In this document: positions 22,530 through 32,945 of the stretch, one piece after another
How the letters are laid out: each line of letters opens with the position of its first letter
Numbering within the stretch: position 1 is the first letter of the stretch
Source: Achatina immaculata
Lineage: Eukaryota; Mollusca; Gastropoda; Stylommatophora; Achatinidae
Direction: 5' to 3'
Length of the DNA: 64,000 nt
NCBI GenBank assembly: GCA_009760885.1
Contig: CM019701.1
Coordinates: 17,956,975 to 18,020,974 of the forward strand
Program-made: the position numbers and the translations under genes
The notes under the pieces: model-generated
Seen by the model: only the letters and a program-made list of their open reading frames with translations
Database searches by the model: none
Told to the model about the DNA's origin: nothing

Positions 22530-24150
22530 CAGGCAAAGCTCAGTCAGTCTTCATTTGCATATCCCTTGCGAAACTTTGCCTCCCTAATAGCACTCCTGTA
22601 GACCTCTCAGTTGTGAGCAAGATGGCTGCTGCTGATGCATCCATTTGCAGATCATCAACGATGTCTTGCAGCCATCTTCGCCTTGGTCTTCCTCTCTTTC
22701 TTTTTCCCATTATATACCCGTCCAAGACAGTCTTCTCTAGATTATCATGATGTTTAATGTGTCCAAAATATTTAAGTTTTCTCTCTTTAATCCTCTTTAC
22801 TAGACAGCCTTCTTCAATATTAAGTTCTTGTAGTATGGATATATCTGTTCTTTTTTGTGTCCATGATATCTGAAGAACTTTTCTGTAGCATTTACATTCA
22901 AAGGCATTTTTATGAGTTTCTCAGCTGTTTTGTTAATTGTCCAGGTCTCGTAGGCATGTTGTAATGGGAAAGATGCATGTCTTTAAAAATCTTATTTTTG
23001 TAGTTCCGTCTGTTCCTCTCCACAGATTCTTTAGTTGTTTTACTTTCTGAAGGCATTTTTATGCATTTCTCAGCTGTTTTGTTAAGTGTCCAGGTCTCGT
23101 AGGCATGTTGTAATGGGAAAGATGCATGTCTTTAAAAATCTTATTTTTGTAGTTTCGTCTGTTCCTCTCCACAGATTCTTTAGTTGTTTTACTTTCTGAA
23201 GAGCGATAAATGTCCTTTTAATTTCCCTCATCGTATCTCCATTATTAGTTAGTAGTGATCCAAGATATTCAAAACACTCCACTTCTTCCAATTTTTCCTC
23301 CTTGATACATATTTCAGCTGCCTTGTTTGTTTTGTCAGTTGTCATCAATTTAGTTTTCTTAAGACAGAGGTTTTGCTCTTCACTGTTCTTATGGACTGAC
23401 ATAATTAGTTTTTCCATTCCTTTTTGTGTTGTGGACAGTAATACTGTGTCATCAGCATATCTAATCTCTAGTATTTCATAACCTCCAATAAGAATTGTTA
23501 TGGGATCGTAATATTCTTTGTCTACATCATCTTTAACAATCCTCATTATATTTTCAGTATACAAATTAAATAAGTAAGGCGACAATATGCACCCCTGACG
23601 GACCCCTTGTTTTATGTCAAACCAAGTTGTTGTTTCACCATTTATTCTTACTACAGCCTGTTGGTCTAGATACAGAAGTGATGTTAATTGTATCAAATGT
23701 GTTGGAAATCCCATTTTTTTTACATTATTTCCAAAACTTTCTGGTGTTGTACACAATCAAATGCCTTTAAGTAGTCTACAAAAAAATATAGATTCATATT
23801 AAACTCTCTGCATTTCTCTATTAGTAATCTTATATTGAATATATGATCTCTTGATCCTCTTCCTTGCCTGAAACCAGCTTGGACCATATTGACTACTACT
23901 ATTTTCTTATGAAGTCTACCCATTATGATTTTTAACAGAATTTTACTCGCACGACTAATTAGGACAACAGTTCTATAGTTTGTGCATAATTTCAGGTTAC
24001 CCTTTTTTTTTGGCAGTGGTATGAATACAGTTCTTTTCCATTCTTTTGGCCAAATACCTGAAAGCCATATCTTTTTACATAGTGCATGATAGATTGTTGC
24101 ACATTCCTTTCTTCCTGCAGTGTGAATTATTATTGGAGGAGAAAAAATCT
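22530..24150 (-). mobile_element. RTE family A LINE copy with tandem duplication
   Basis: Reads on the minus strand from PKKGNL (near 24000) through MVQAGFRQGRGSRDHIFNIR, IKQGVRQGCILSPYLFNLYT, EIRYADDTVLLSTTQKGMEK and GRPRRRWLQDIVDDLQMDAS. A ~155-bp segment is duplicated (22890-23045 and 23046-23200). Several frameshifts make it inactive. The 3' end at 22530 carries CAGTCAGTC, the ACTG-type tail. The 5' end near 24118-24146 includes a short piece in inverted order. Confidence 0.9.
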
Positions 24151-24239
24151 GAACCGACTCAATGTTGCTTCACTGATCATGATGGTGTTTCACTGATATA
24201 ATATGCTGATCACTTTACACTGCTAAAACACTATACTGA

Positions 24240-24560
24240 TCTCATCCAGTCATAACTTACCAACTATTTCTCTTTCTTTCTCTCTCTCTCCAATCATTTG
24301 TTTACAACTTTATGCTTATTATGCTCAGTAACAAATGCTGAATGTCTGTAACTGAGTGGAAGTTGTATGGTGAAGGAATGTTAGACAGGACTGTGTGCCC
24401 AATTAACCTTTTGAAAATGAAGTCTGTTCATTCATTCATTCTCTCTTCCACTCTCCAGTCATAACTTACCCATATCTCTCTCTCTCCCTCTCTCCAGTCA
24501 TAACATACCCACCATCTCTCTCTCCCGCTCTCCAGTCATAACTTACCTACAATCTCTCAG
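24240..24560. repeat. Severed piece of the exon-2 splice-site array
   Basis: Units CTCTCCAGTCATAACTTACC with (CT)n runs, the same family as 29490-30112. The complement contains intact donors, for example TAGGTAAGTTATGACTGG near 24545. The LINE/Penelope/RTE composite at 24.56-29.47 kb lies between the two pieces, so it inserted into the array or grew there. Confidence 0.85.
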
Positions 24561-25235
24561 TTACGAAGTAAGTACCAGCACAGTAGAGACAGTCGAAAGA
24601 TAAATAAATCCATAAGAAAGTGGCTGGGTGTACCTCCAGGATTAACTGATGTAGCGCTGTACTGCAAGAAGAGCAAACTGCAGCTTCCATTCAAATCTGT
24701 GGTTGAAGAATACAAAGTAGGAAAGACAAGGCTTGCAATGATGCTACAAGAATCTACAGATCCAGTGGTATGAGAAGCGCAGCCAACACTTAAGACTGGA
24801 TGAAAATGGAAAGTAAGTGAGGAAGTGACCACAGCCAGGAAAACACAGAAGCTGAAAGAAGTAATAGGATACACCCAGACCAACAGAAGGGAATCTGGTC
24901 ATGGTGAAATCAAATGGTGGTCAAAGGCCTCCTGTAAGGAAAGAAGGGATATGATCATCAGCAAAGTAAGGAATTCAGAGGATGATAAGTGGGTCCAGAA
25001 GGCAGTCCAACAATCACAACAAGGGCAATGGACAACATGGGAGGATGTCCTGCAGAGATCACTAACATGGAATGACATCTGGAAAATGGCACCCCTGAGG
25101 CTCAGCTTCATCATCAGAGCTACTTATGACCTTCTACCTACAGGCTCCAACCTATACAAATGGGGTGCATCAGAGGAAACAAAGTGCCCTCTCTGCAATG
25201 AAAGGCAAACATTGGAACATGTGATGTCAGCATGT
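24560..25235 (+). mobile_element. LINE with zinc knuckle (R2/NeSL-like), C-terminal part 1
   Basis: Translation gives KWLGVPPGLTDVALYCKKSK, LQLPFKSVVEEYKVGKTRLA, then after a stop HGEIKWWSKASCKERRDMII and QQSQQGQWTTWEDVLQRSLT, ending with LPTGSNLYKWGASEETKCPL then CNERQTLEHVMSACNKG. The CPLC-x8-H-x4-C spacing is the zinc knuckle found after the RT domain in LINEs with a restriction-like endonuclease. Clade is inferred. The frame has at least one stop. It is cut at ~25235 by Penelope sequence and appears to resume at 28826. Confidence 0.75.
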
Positions 25236-26335
25236 AATAAAGGTAGACAGAAGTGTATGGTGTAGTTTTACAAAGTGGTAGAGGGAGTGAGTAAAGTGAG
25301 AAAAAATGAATAGAAAGCATGAGAATGCATGAATGAAAAATGTACAATATCCGATATTTCAGCGTGAGCCTTTTTTGAGGATTACATGCACAAACAAGAC
25401 AAAAAACAAATAACTAAATGAAGAACTTATCTTAATATGGCCTCCTCCAGAAGTAGGAAACAGAGAAATGCATGTCCACTAGAAGAGGGTCATACCATGC
25501 TATTATGTGCATATGTTGTGGTATGAAGTACATAGGGGAGACCGGTTTATGCTTAAGAGACCATTATCGCCAACATCTTAATGATATTTCTAAGAGGGCC
25601 TGGACGCCTGTGGCTAAACATTTTTGCCTTAGCAACCACAGGGGAAAACAGGACATTTCTGTTAGTGCGATCCGCTCTTGTTCTGCTGATGTACGATCTC
25701 GGAGGGTCCTAGAACAGCACCTTATTTTCCAGACTTGCTGTCTCCACCCAGCTGGAATTAACAATGTCTTCAGCTTTCTGTAACTTCTTTACTTTTCCAC
25801 TCCCCCCGCCCTCTTTTTTTTTTAACTCTACTTTCTTTCTCCTAGCTACCCGTCCCTACCGCCACCCTCTTTTCTTCTCTGGCAATATACTGATGTTTAT
25901 AGGGTCTTGTCCTATTCACCAGTTTCACATTTTCTCCCTGCAGGTGCTTATGTTCTTCATTCATTATCTCTCCGCTTCCCCTTCTCTCCCCCCTCGCACC
26001 CAACCACCTGTTTTCCTACTCTCTCTCCACCTCTTCTTTATGACTGACTTTATCAGCTTATCTTTTGTGTGGCCCGCGTGGTCTCTATGCATCTTCTAGT
26101 GGACATGCACTTCTCTGTTTCCTACTTCTGAAGGAGGCCATATTAAGATAAGTTCTTCATTTAGTTATTTGTTTTTTGTCTTGTTTGTGCATGTAATCCT
26201 CAAAAAAGGCTCACGCTGAAATATCGGATATTGTACATTTTTCATTCATATATTCTCATGCTTTCTATTCATTTTTTCTCACTTTACTCACTCCCTCTAC
26301 CACTTTGTAAAACTACACCATACACCTCTGTCTAC
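25236..26335 (+). mobile_element. Penelope-like element: GIY-YIG endonuclease flanked by inverted terminal repeats
   Basis: 25490-25783 encodes a GIY-YIG endonuclease end: CICCGMKYIGETGLCLRDHY, RQHLNDISKRAWTPVAKHF and LSNH, with YIGET, the catalytic-position Arg and the H-x3-I segment. In Penelope-like retroelements this domain follows the RT and nicks the target. The RT itself is absent, so the copy is 5'-truncated. 25236-25489 and 26093-26335 are inverted copies of the terminal repeat. 25784-26092 is C/T-rich 3' untranslated-like sequence. Confidence 0.82.
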
Positions 26336-26489
26336 CTTTATTACATGCTGACATCACATGTTCCAATGTTTGCCTTTCATTGCAGAGAGGGCACTTTGTT
26401 TCCTCTGATACACCCCATTTGTTTAGGTTGGAGCCTGTAGGTAGAAAGTCATAAGTAGCTCTGATGATGAAGCTGAGTCTCAAGGGTGA
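26336..26489 (-). mobile_element. Inverted fragment of the zinc-knuckle LINE
   Basis: This is the reverse complement of 25085-25240 with a few substitutions (zinc-knuckle segment). Together with the adjoining Penelope repeat it makes the outer part of a ~405-bp inverted repeat. Confidence 0.8.
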
Positions 26490-28825
26490 CATTTAGTTTT
26501 CTTTGCATTAAGATAGAGGTTTTGCTCTTTACTGTTATTACGGACTGTCATAATTAGCTTTTCCATTCCTTTTTGTGTTGTGAACAGTAATAGTCATCAG
26601 CATATTTAATATAATTATAAATTTAATTACTGGTATTTTATAACCTCCAACTATTATGGCATCATAATATTCTTTGTCTACATCTTCTCTAACATTCCCC
26701 ATTATATTTTCAGTATACAAGTTAAATAAGTAAGGTTACCCTTTTTTGGCAGTGGTATGAATACAGTTCTTTTCCACTCTTTTGGCCAAATACCTGAATG
26801 CCATATCTTTTTGCACAGTGCATGATAGATTGTTGCACATTCCATTCCTCCTCCTTTAATAAATTCAGCTGTTATCTCATCACATCCTGGTGATTTACCA
26901 TTTTTCAGATCCTTTATTGTCCACAAAATTTATTCTATTGTCAGTTCAGGTTCTTTCTCCTCCAATAATAATTCATAATGTTGATTTCTGCTTTCACAGT
27001 CAGTTGTTTCATACATTCCTCTGCAATATTCCTTCCTTCTTTCTAGAATTTCCTCCGTCTCTGTCAAGGTATTCCCCATCTTGTCACAAATTACATTTAG
27101 CTTAGGTGTGACATTTCTCGTCAATGTCTTCATTACTTTGAACATTTCACTATCTCTTCCACACTTCTGATGTTCTTCTATTCTTTCACAACAATCTTGT
27201 ATGTATTGTTTTTATTTTGTCTTTTCTTATGTTTCTTCGTACTTCTTTTGTTAAAGATTTATATTCCTCCTTGTTGTTTGTCATTTTCCATTGCGTCTTC
27301 ATTTCTCTATGTTGTTTTATCAGTTCTAGTGTGCCTGCTGTATTCTATCCATTCTTTTGTGTTTTCTTTACTGGAACCATGTCTTTAGCTGTTGTTATTA
27401 AGATATCTTTGGCCTGCATGGCCAATTTATCTGGTGTCATCTCCTCCTGTACAGCCATCAGGATTTCGAAAAGGTTCTTCACTTCTATACCGTATTGTTC
27501 TGGTATTTTTGTAAGACCAAAGTGGAGTGGTCTTGATCCCGTAACTGTCTTTTTTATCTTTATCTTCGTGTCTGCTATTAATAACTCATGGTCCGTGTCA
27601 CAATCAGCACCTGGTAAAGTTTTTGCTGATGTTATACTTGATCTCCACCTTCTTTGCACTAAAATGTAATATATTTGTTCTTGGTTTTCCCATCAGGTGA
27701 TGTCAATATTTAAAGTCTTCTTGGATGGTGTTTAAAAAGTGTGTTAGCGATCATTAACTAATTTTTCATGCAAAAAATGCCACTAGATTACCTCATTTCT
27801 ATTCTCCTATGCTAAATTTCCCTACAACATGTCCTTCATCTACTGCTCTTTCTGTACCAATCTTTGCATTAAAATCCCCCATTATTAATACAATATCATT
27901 TTTCCGTACCTGGTCTATTGTCATTTGCAGCATGTTATAAATGTCTTCTACTTCCTCCTCTTCTGCTGCTGATGTAAGTGCATATATCTGGATGATTGTT
28001 ACATTTCTAGGAGTGCCCTTAAGTGTGACTGTGAGGATTCTATCACTTACTGGACTGTAACCTAGTAATGCTTTTGATGTTGATATGTCCAAGTAAAAGC
28101 CCACTCCATTCTTTCCTCCTACTTCTCCACCAGAGTATATAAAGATATAATTCTTGCTCTTGAAATGTCCTGATCCTTTCCATTGATGTTCGCAGGTTCC
28201 TAAAATGTGTATCCCTGTTCTTTTCATCTTGTCACTTATTATTTGATACTTTCCCTCATACATACTTCTTACATTCCATGTTCTAGTCTTATTTCTCTTT
28301 TTAGTTTGATGCAGTAGTTTTCTTTAGTAACACAGTCAGGATTTTGTCCATCATCATAGTTACTAGTACTGACCTCTGTCTCACACTCTTCCCCAGTGTT
28401 AAAATTAGATCTATCTGGCCTGGGGGACTCGCCACCAGATCTTTTTCCTATCTGACTTTCCATGTTGCTGTTTGAGTTTCTCGGTATATTTTGAGAAGAT
28501 AGTTTACCATTGCTTTCCTTCCTGGCAGAAGATAGTTTACCATTGCTTTCCTTCCTGGCAGTGACTGTACTAGTCAGTGATCGTAGCCATTGTCCCTACA
28601 TTGAGATCATCTGCCTACCATCATAGAATGGTGACCATAACCAACATTATCTGTCAGCTGCTCTCCCATTCCATCCACCACCTCTCCCCATGGCTTCATG
28701 TCACCCTGATCATGAGGGTTATACGGGTACTCCACCTTGCCCAAGGGTGTCCCATAGACTGATGGAGGTAAGGAGGCATCTTACTTCTTTGATAGGGGAT
28801 ACCCCTACCCACTAACCAACCATCA
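26490..28825 (-). mobile_element. RTE family A LINE, internally deleted copy with endonuclease domain and 5' region
   Basis: The minus strand holds, from the 5' side: a 5' non-coding region (28565-28825, shared with 38942-39197), SQIGKRSGGESPRPDRSN, the AP-type endonuclease (GIHILGTCEHQWKGSGHF, YALTSAAEEEEVEDIYN, IVLIMGDFNAKIGTERA, near 27800-28250), a linker, then DLKNGKSPGCDEITAEFIKG. Relative to the copy at 34.5-37.5 kb about 425 bp of RT, including QGCILSP, is deleted at 26734. The copy is 3'-truncated at 26490. Many frameshifts. Confidence 0.88.
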
Positions 28826-29290
28826 CTGCTAGATGGTGGAAATGACTAGGATGTGGTAGCAGACCTATCAGGAAGAAGAGAATACCCGACTGCCATCAAG
28901 AACACAGGAATGCGACCGGACAGTGTAGTGTACTCAATAGAAAAAACAAGAAGTAATAGTGATCGAGCTTACGGTTCCGTACGAAACAAGAACAGAGGAG
29001 CAGCATCTATTCAAATGTGAGAAGTACAACGATCTGGTCAAGCAACTGAGGCAGGGGGCAGGAGTCAGGAGTCAGGGCAAAAGTGATAGCTGTAGAAGTG
29101 AGAGCAAGAGGATTCATAGCAACATCAGCATACGACCTATGTAAACAACTGGGCATAAAGGGACAAGCAAGAGCAAGGGCATTTAAAAGCCTTTCAGAAA
29201 CAGTACAAAAGGCCTCATGCTGGCTTTGGAGTATGTGAAACAAGCACTAAGAACATAATTTCGTTTGTCACAACCAATATCAGTCTTCCG
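28826..29290 (+). mobile_element. LINE with restriction-like endonuclease, part 2
   Basis: Translation gives LSGRREYPTAIKNTGMRPDS, then VIELTVPYETRTEEQHLFKC and EKYNDLVKQLRQ with frameshifts. The RPD ... ELTVPYE pattern resembles the PD-(D/E)xK nuclease core of R2/NeSL-type LINEs, and the segment follows naturally after the zinc knuckle that ends at 25235. I infer one LINE interrupted by the Penelope and RTE sequences. Clade assignment is inference. Confidence 0.6.
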
Positions 29291-29294
29291 TGGC

Positions 29295-29470
29295 CAGATT
29301 GCTATAGATGCACTTCAAAGTGCAGTGCCAACTGGAAGATCATGGGTTCAATCCTAGGGAAAAAAAAAAAACCCAACTTACAAGACCTCTGGGAGTCATG
29401 ACCCAGAGAGGTCCACCCCCTTAGAATGTCAGGAGTTTAATAGGGCCAAAACACTTGTTGTTCCGCTCTC
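29295..29470 (+). mobile_element. tRNA-derived SINE-like element
   Basis: Contains a box A-like CGTGGCCAGATTGCTATAGA and, about 45 bp later, ATGGGTTCAATCCTAGG, close to the RNA polymerase III box B consensus GGTTCRANTCC, followed by A12 and a tail. No cloverleaf of a functional tRNA can be drawn, so it is a SINE rather than a tRNA gene. Confidence 0.55.
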
Positions 29471-29489
29471 TACAGTAGAGTTTCCTGCA

Positions 29490-30112
29490 TACTCTCTCTC
29501 TCTCCTTCTCTTCAGTCATAACATATCCACCATCTCTCTTTCCCTCTCTCCAGTCCTAACATATCCACCATCTCTCTTTCCCTCTCTCCAGTCATAACAT
29601 ATCCACCATCTCTCTCTCCGTCTCTCCAGTCCTAACATATCCACCATCTCTCTATCCCTCTTTTCAGTCATAACATATCCACCATCTCTTTCCCTCTCTC
29701 CAGTCATAATATATCCAACCATCTCTCTCTGTGTCTCTCCAGTCATAACATAACCATCTCTCTCTCTCTCTCTCTCCAGTCATAACATATCCACCATCTC
29801 TCTCTCCCTCTCTCCAGTCATAACATATCCACCATCTCTCTCTCCATCTCTCTCTCTCTCTCCAGTCATAACATATCCACCATCTCTCTCTCCATCTCTC
29901 TCCGTCTCTCCAGTCATAACATATCCACCATCTCTCTCTCCATCTCTCCAGTCATAACATATCCACCATCTCTCTCCTTCTCTCCAGTCACACCATATCC
30001 ACCATCTCTCTCCCTATCTCCAGTCATAACATATTCACCATCTCTCTCCCCCACTCTCCAGTCATAACTTATGTCTCCAGTAATAACTTACATCTATCCA
30101 GTCATAACTTAC
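29490..30112. repeat. Minisatellite seeded from the exon 2 5' splice site
   Basis: About 20 units of variable length (26-35 bp) with CTCTCCAGTCATAACATATC and CACCATCTCT. On the minus strand the ancestral unit is TATGACTGGAGAGATGG then TAGGTAAGT, which is exactly the end of exon 2 (codons for the FMTGEMVG end) and its donor. The two or three units nearest the exon still carry GTAAGT; farther ones read GGATATG and have lost the donor. (CT)n expansion inside the units adds length variation. Confidence 0.9.
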
Positions 30113-30219
30113 CTACCATCTCTCCAGTCATAAATATCAGACACAATACACTGGCCAAGATCAATCGGGTCCTGGCTTTCTTGTCAAATCCTCCCTTCTT
30201 GATGTTGCTATGACAGTGA
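30113..30219 (-). CDS. SLC30A2/3/4/8-like: Zinc transporter exon 2: HCH motif and first transmembrane helix
   Basis: Encodes HCHSNIKKGGFDKKA followed by RTRLILASVLCLIFMTGEMVG, a clear match to the family's TM1 block (pattern ASxLCLxFMxGExVGG). The acceptor is TTGACAG before 30219. The donor is G|GTAAGT at 30112, a near-consensus 5' splice site, leaving one base of the last codon (phase 1). The exon end is notable: the last 20 coding bases plus the donor are repeated, with changes, in the intron immediately downstream (29490-30112). The TM1 assignment is secure; the acceptor could instead be the AG seven bases upstream, which would not match exon 1 phase. Confidence 0.85.
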
Positions 30220-30239
30220 CTGTCAACTGTTTTACACAT

Positions 30240-30890
30240 GAAATATTGACAATCACTAATTAAACCAAATGAGTAAGTCAGATCCTCTATGTCAGCAGTA
30301 TATGAACACTAGGAACGTGAAACATTTTAACAGAAAAATTATGATAAAATAACAGCGAATCTAGGATGTTTCACTGTGAGAAACTGTTACAGCAGTTCAG
30401 TAATCAGATCTTGAACTAATATTCTTCATACTCTAATTTAATGAATGTGAAAGAACAATGTGAAATAAGACAAGTGAAAAAAAATATTCTGAAATGATAT
30501 TAAAGATTTATTGAAGTTGTAGAGAGCTTGTGAACCATCAGTATGCCATTTTTCTCATGACATCTGACACTAGTAGGCTGTCTTCTAATGACATCTGACA
30601 TTAGACATTTCTTTCTTATGACATCTGACATTATTAGACTTTCTCATGACATCTGACATTAGTATGTTTTTTAATGACATCTGACATTTGTAGACTTTTT
30701 CTCATGACATCCGACACAATGTATTCACAAAAAAATAATTTAAAAATCCATACATGCAACATGTGACAAGAGTACCATAGTATGCCTGATGATAAAATTA
30801 TTTAGTGACACTAAGATAAATGCATGCGTTATAAATGAAGAAAATTATAATAATTTCTGTCAGTTTTTACTTCTGGATTTGTTATAAATC
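30240..30890. repeat. Intron with short degenerate repeat
   Basis: 30540-30720 has about five copies of TCATGACATCTGACATTAGT type units of ~30 bp. The rest of this stretch shows nothing recognisable. Confidence 0.6.
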
Positions 30891-31320
30891 ACAAAACATA
30901 TGTTTACTTTAGGAAGGTTTAATACTGATTATGTTACAGGCCACAAAATATATGCTTACTTTAGGAAAGTTTAATGATGATTATGTTACAGACCACAAAA
31001 CATATGCTTACTTTAGGAAAGTTTAATAATGTTACAGACCACAAAACATATGCTTACTTTAGGAAAGTTTAATGATGATTATGTTACAGACCACAAAACA
31101 TATGCTTACTTTAGGAAAGTTTAATACTGATTATGTTACAGACCACAAAACATATGCTTACTTTAGGAAAGTTTAATACTGATTATGTTACAGACCACAA
31201 AACATATGCTTACTTTAGGAAGGTTTAATACTGATTATGTTACAGACCACAAAACATATGCTTACTTTAGGAAGGTTTAATGCTGATTATGTTACAGACC
31301 ACAAAACATATGCTTACCTG
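30891..31320. repeat. ~52-bp minisatellite
   Basis: About eight units containing ACAAAACATATGCTTACTTT, AGGAAAGTTTAATACTGATT and ATGTTACAGACC. One unit lacks part of the GATGATT segment. It is followed at 31340-31650 by a degenerate repeat with TTCTAGTACTGGGGTTGTA. Confidence 0.9.
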
Positions 31321-31714
31321 AGGAAGCTAAGTCTTCACCAGAACTAGAGAAAGAAAGAAAAATGAGAATGTCTGGTACTAGGGTTGAATAGAGCCATTTT
31401 TGCACTTGGTTTGGATAGTGTTATTCTAGTACTGGGGTTGTAAAGACCCATTCTAGTACTTGGGTTGTACAGAGTCATTCAAGCTCTTGAATTATACTGA
31501 GCTATAATAAAACTAGAGCTGTAATGAGACATCCCAGTCGTTGGGTTTTAGAGGGATATACCAGCACCTGGTTGTATACAGAGTCATACAAAGTTGGGCT
31601 GGACAGAGCCATACTTCACCTTGAGTCATATGAGCAGCCATTCTAGCACTAAGCAGGTAAATTATAGTAACACAAATCAGCATGTAAAAAATACAATTGT
31701 AAAAAAAAAATTAG

Positions 31715-31945
31715 CTACTGAATAAACATGATAGTAACACAAAACAGCAGTTGAATAAACATGATATTACCACAAAACAGCAATTGAATAAACATGATAG
31801 TAACACAAAACAGCAACTGAATAAACATGATAGTAACACAAAACAGCAACTGAATAAACATGATAGTAACACAAAACAGCAACTGAATAAACATGATAGT
31901 AACACAAAACAGCAATTGAATAAACATGATAGTAACATAAATTTG
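31715..31945. repeat. 33-bp minisatellite
   Basis: Seven units of GAATAAACATGATAGTAACA then CAAAACAGCAACT. Multiple of three, so several false frames exist. Located in intron 1 of the transporter. Confidence 0.9.
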
Positions 31946-32224
31946 TGATTTAAAAAAAACATCTCTGTCCTATAATTCTTAGTATGAATGTTTTCTGTGG
32001 TATGCTGTATGGTAGTGTGGCCAAACTATTTTACTTGTTGTTTCTGGACATAACATAGCATAGGTGTTACTCCAACCCTTGTCATAATGGTGTCATTTCT
32101 GGATGTCTCCTATTGTTACATCTAGTATTCTCCTCAAACATATCATATCTGTTGTGATGATTTCCCTTTAGTTTGTAGCTGTCAGTGTCCCTGTCTAACA
32201 TTACAGCACAGAGCTGGGAGAAGA

Positions 32225-32550
32225 TCAAGCCCTACAACACTCTCTCTGCTTCAGCTGTGAAGTATTTCTTTCTCTATAGAAATGTCATTTGCCAAATGAC
32301 CTGCTTTACTTTACAGTATGTTCCCAACTTCACCACTGATTTTCCCGTAGAATGATACCCTACTACCAAAGTATGTGAAAATATTCACTTGTTTCAAAGG
32401 CTGACTGTACAGGAAATTTTTGCTGGCATTTCTCTGGAAAAGGTCACGACCTTTGTTTTCTGCACTAAAATATGTCATTAAAACAGGAAAAACTAATGCA
32501 TAAAAACCACCGTCATCCCTCAAGAAGAACTGGGCTGACATGGGGCTACA
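32225..32550 (-). pseudogene. Degenerate LINE RT fragment in intron 1
   Basis: The minus strand gives FSAENKGRDLF and KQVNIFTYFGSRVSFYGKIS, recalling the V-x-x-FTYLGS block of RTE-like reverse transcriptases. Short, with stops; the remainder of 31946-32225 is unassigned. Confidence 0.5.
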
Positions 32551-32579
32551 GGTTAAAACTACCAGTCAGCTACCAGGAG

Positions 32580-32935
32580 AGAAACACAGATAAAACTAAC
32601 AAATGAGTTCCCACACTGCAGGAAACACACAGATAAAACTAACAAATGAGTTTTCTTGGACTGGTACAAGAGAGTTAAGCAACAACAAAAACAAAAACTG
32701 AGCTATGAACTCAACATCAAACATCTACAGACGCAGCTGACTTAGGAAACAAAAATCACTTTTAATATTAGGAAACATTTACTAACACATCTGTCTTAGG
32801 AAACACAAATAACTTTTGATATTAGGAAACATCTATTAATACAGCTGTCTTAAAAAACAAAAATAACTTAGATATTAGGAAACATCTACCAACACAGGTG
32901 TCTTAGGAAACATAATGTTTGATATGAGGAAAACA
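32580..32935. repeat. Short degenerate repeats next to exon 1
   Basis: Two copies of AGATAAAACTAACAAATGAG (near 32590 and 32633) and four ~50-bp units with TTAGGAAACA and ACATCTACCAACACA between 32745 and 32930. They do not copy the exon 1 end. Confidence 0.65.
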
Positions 32936-32945
32936 AGTCACAAAC

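Noticed and set aside
25472..25783. Host GIY-YIG nuclease gene
   Set aside because: The domain lies between Penelope terminal repeats and recurs at 17.6 and 61.5 kb, so it belongs to the element.
29340..29360. Functional tRNA gene around the box B motif
   Set aside because: No complementary acceptor arm or anticodon stem could be found; an A-tail follows, as in SINEs.
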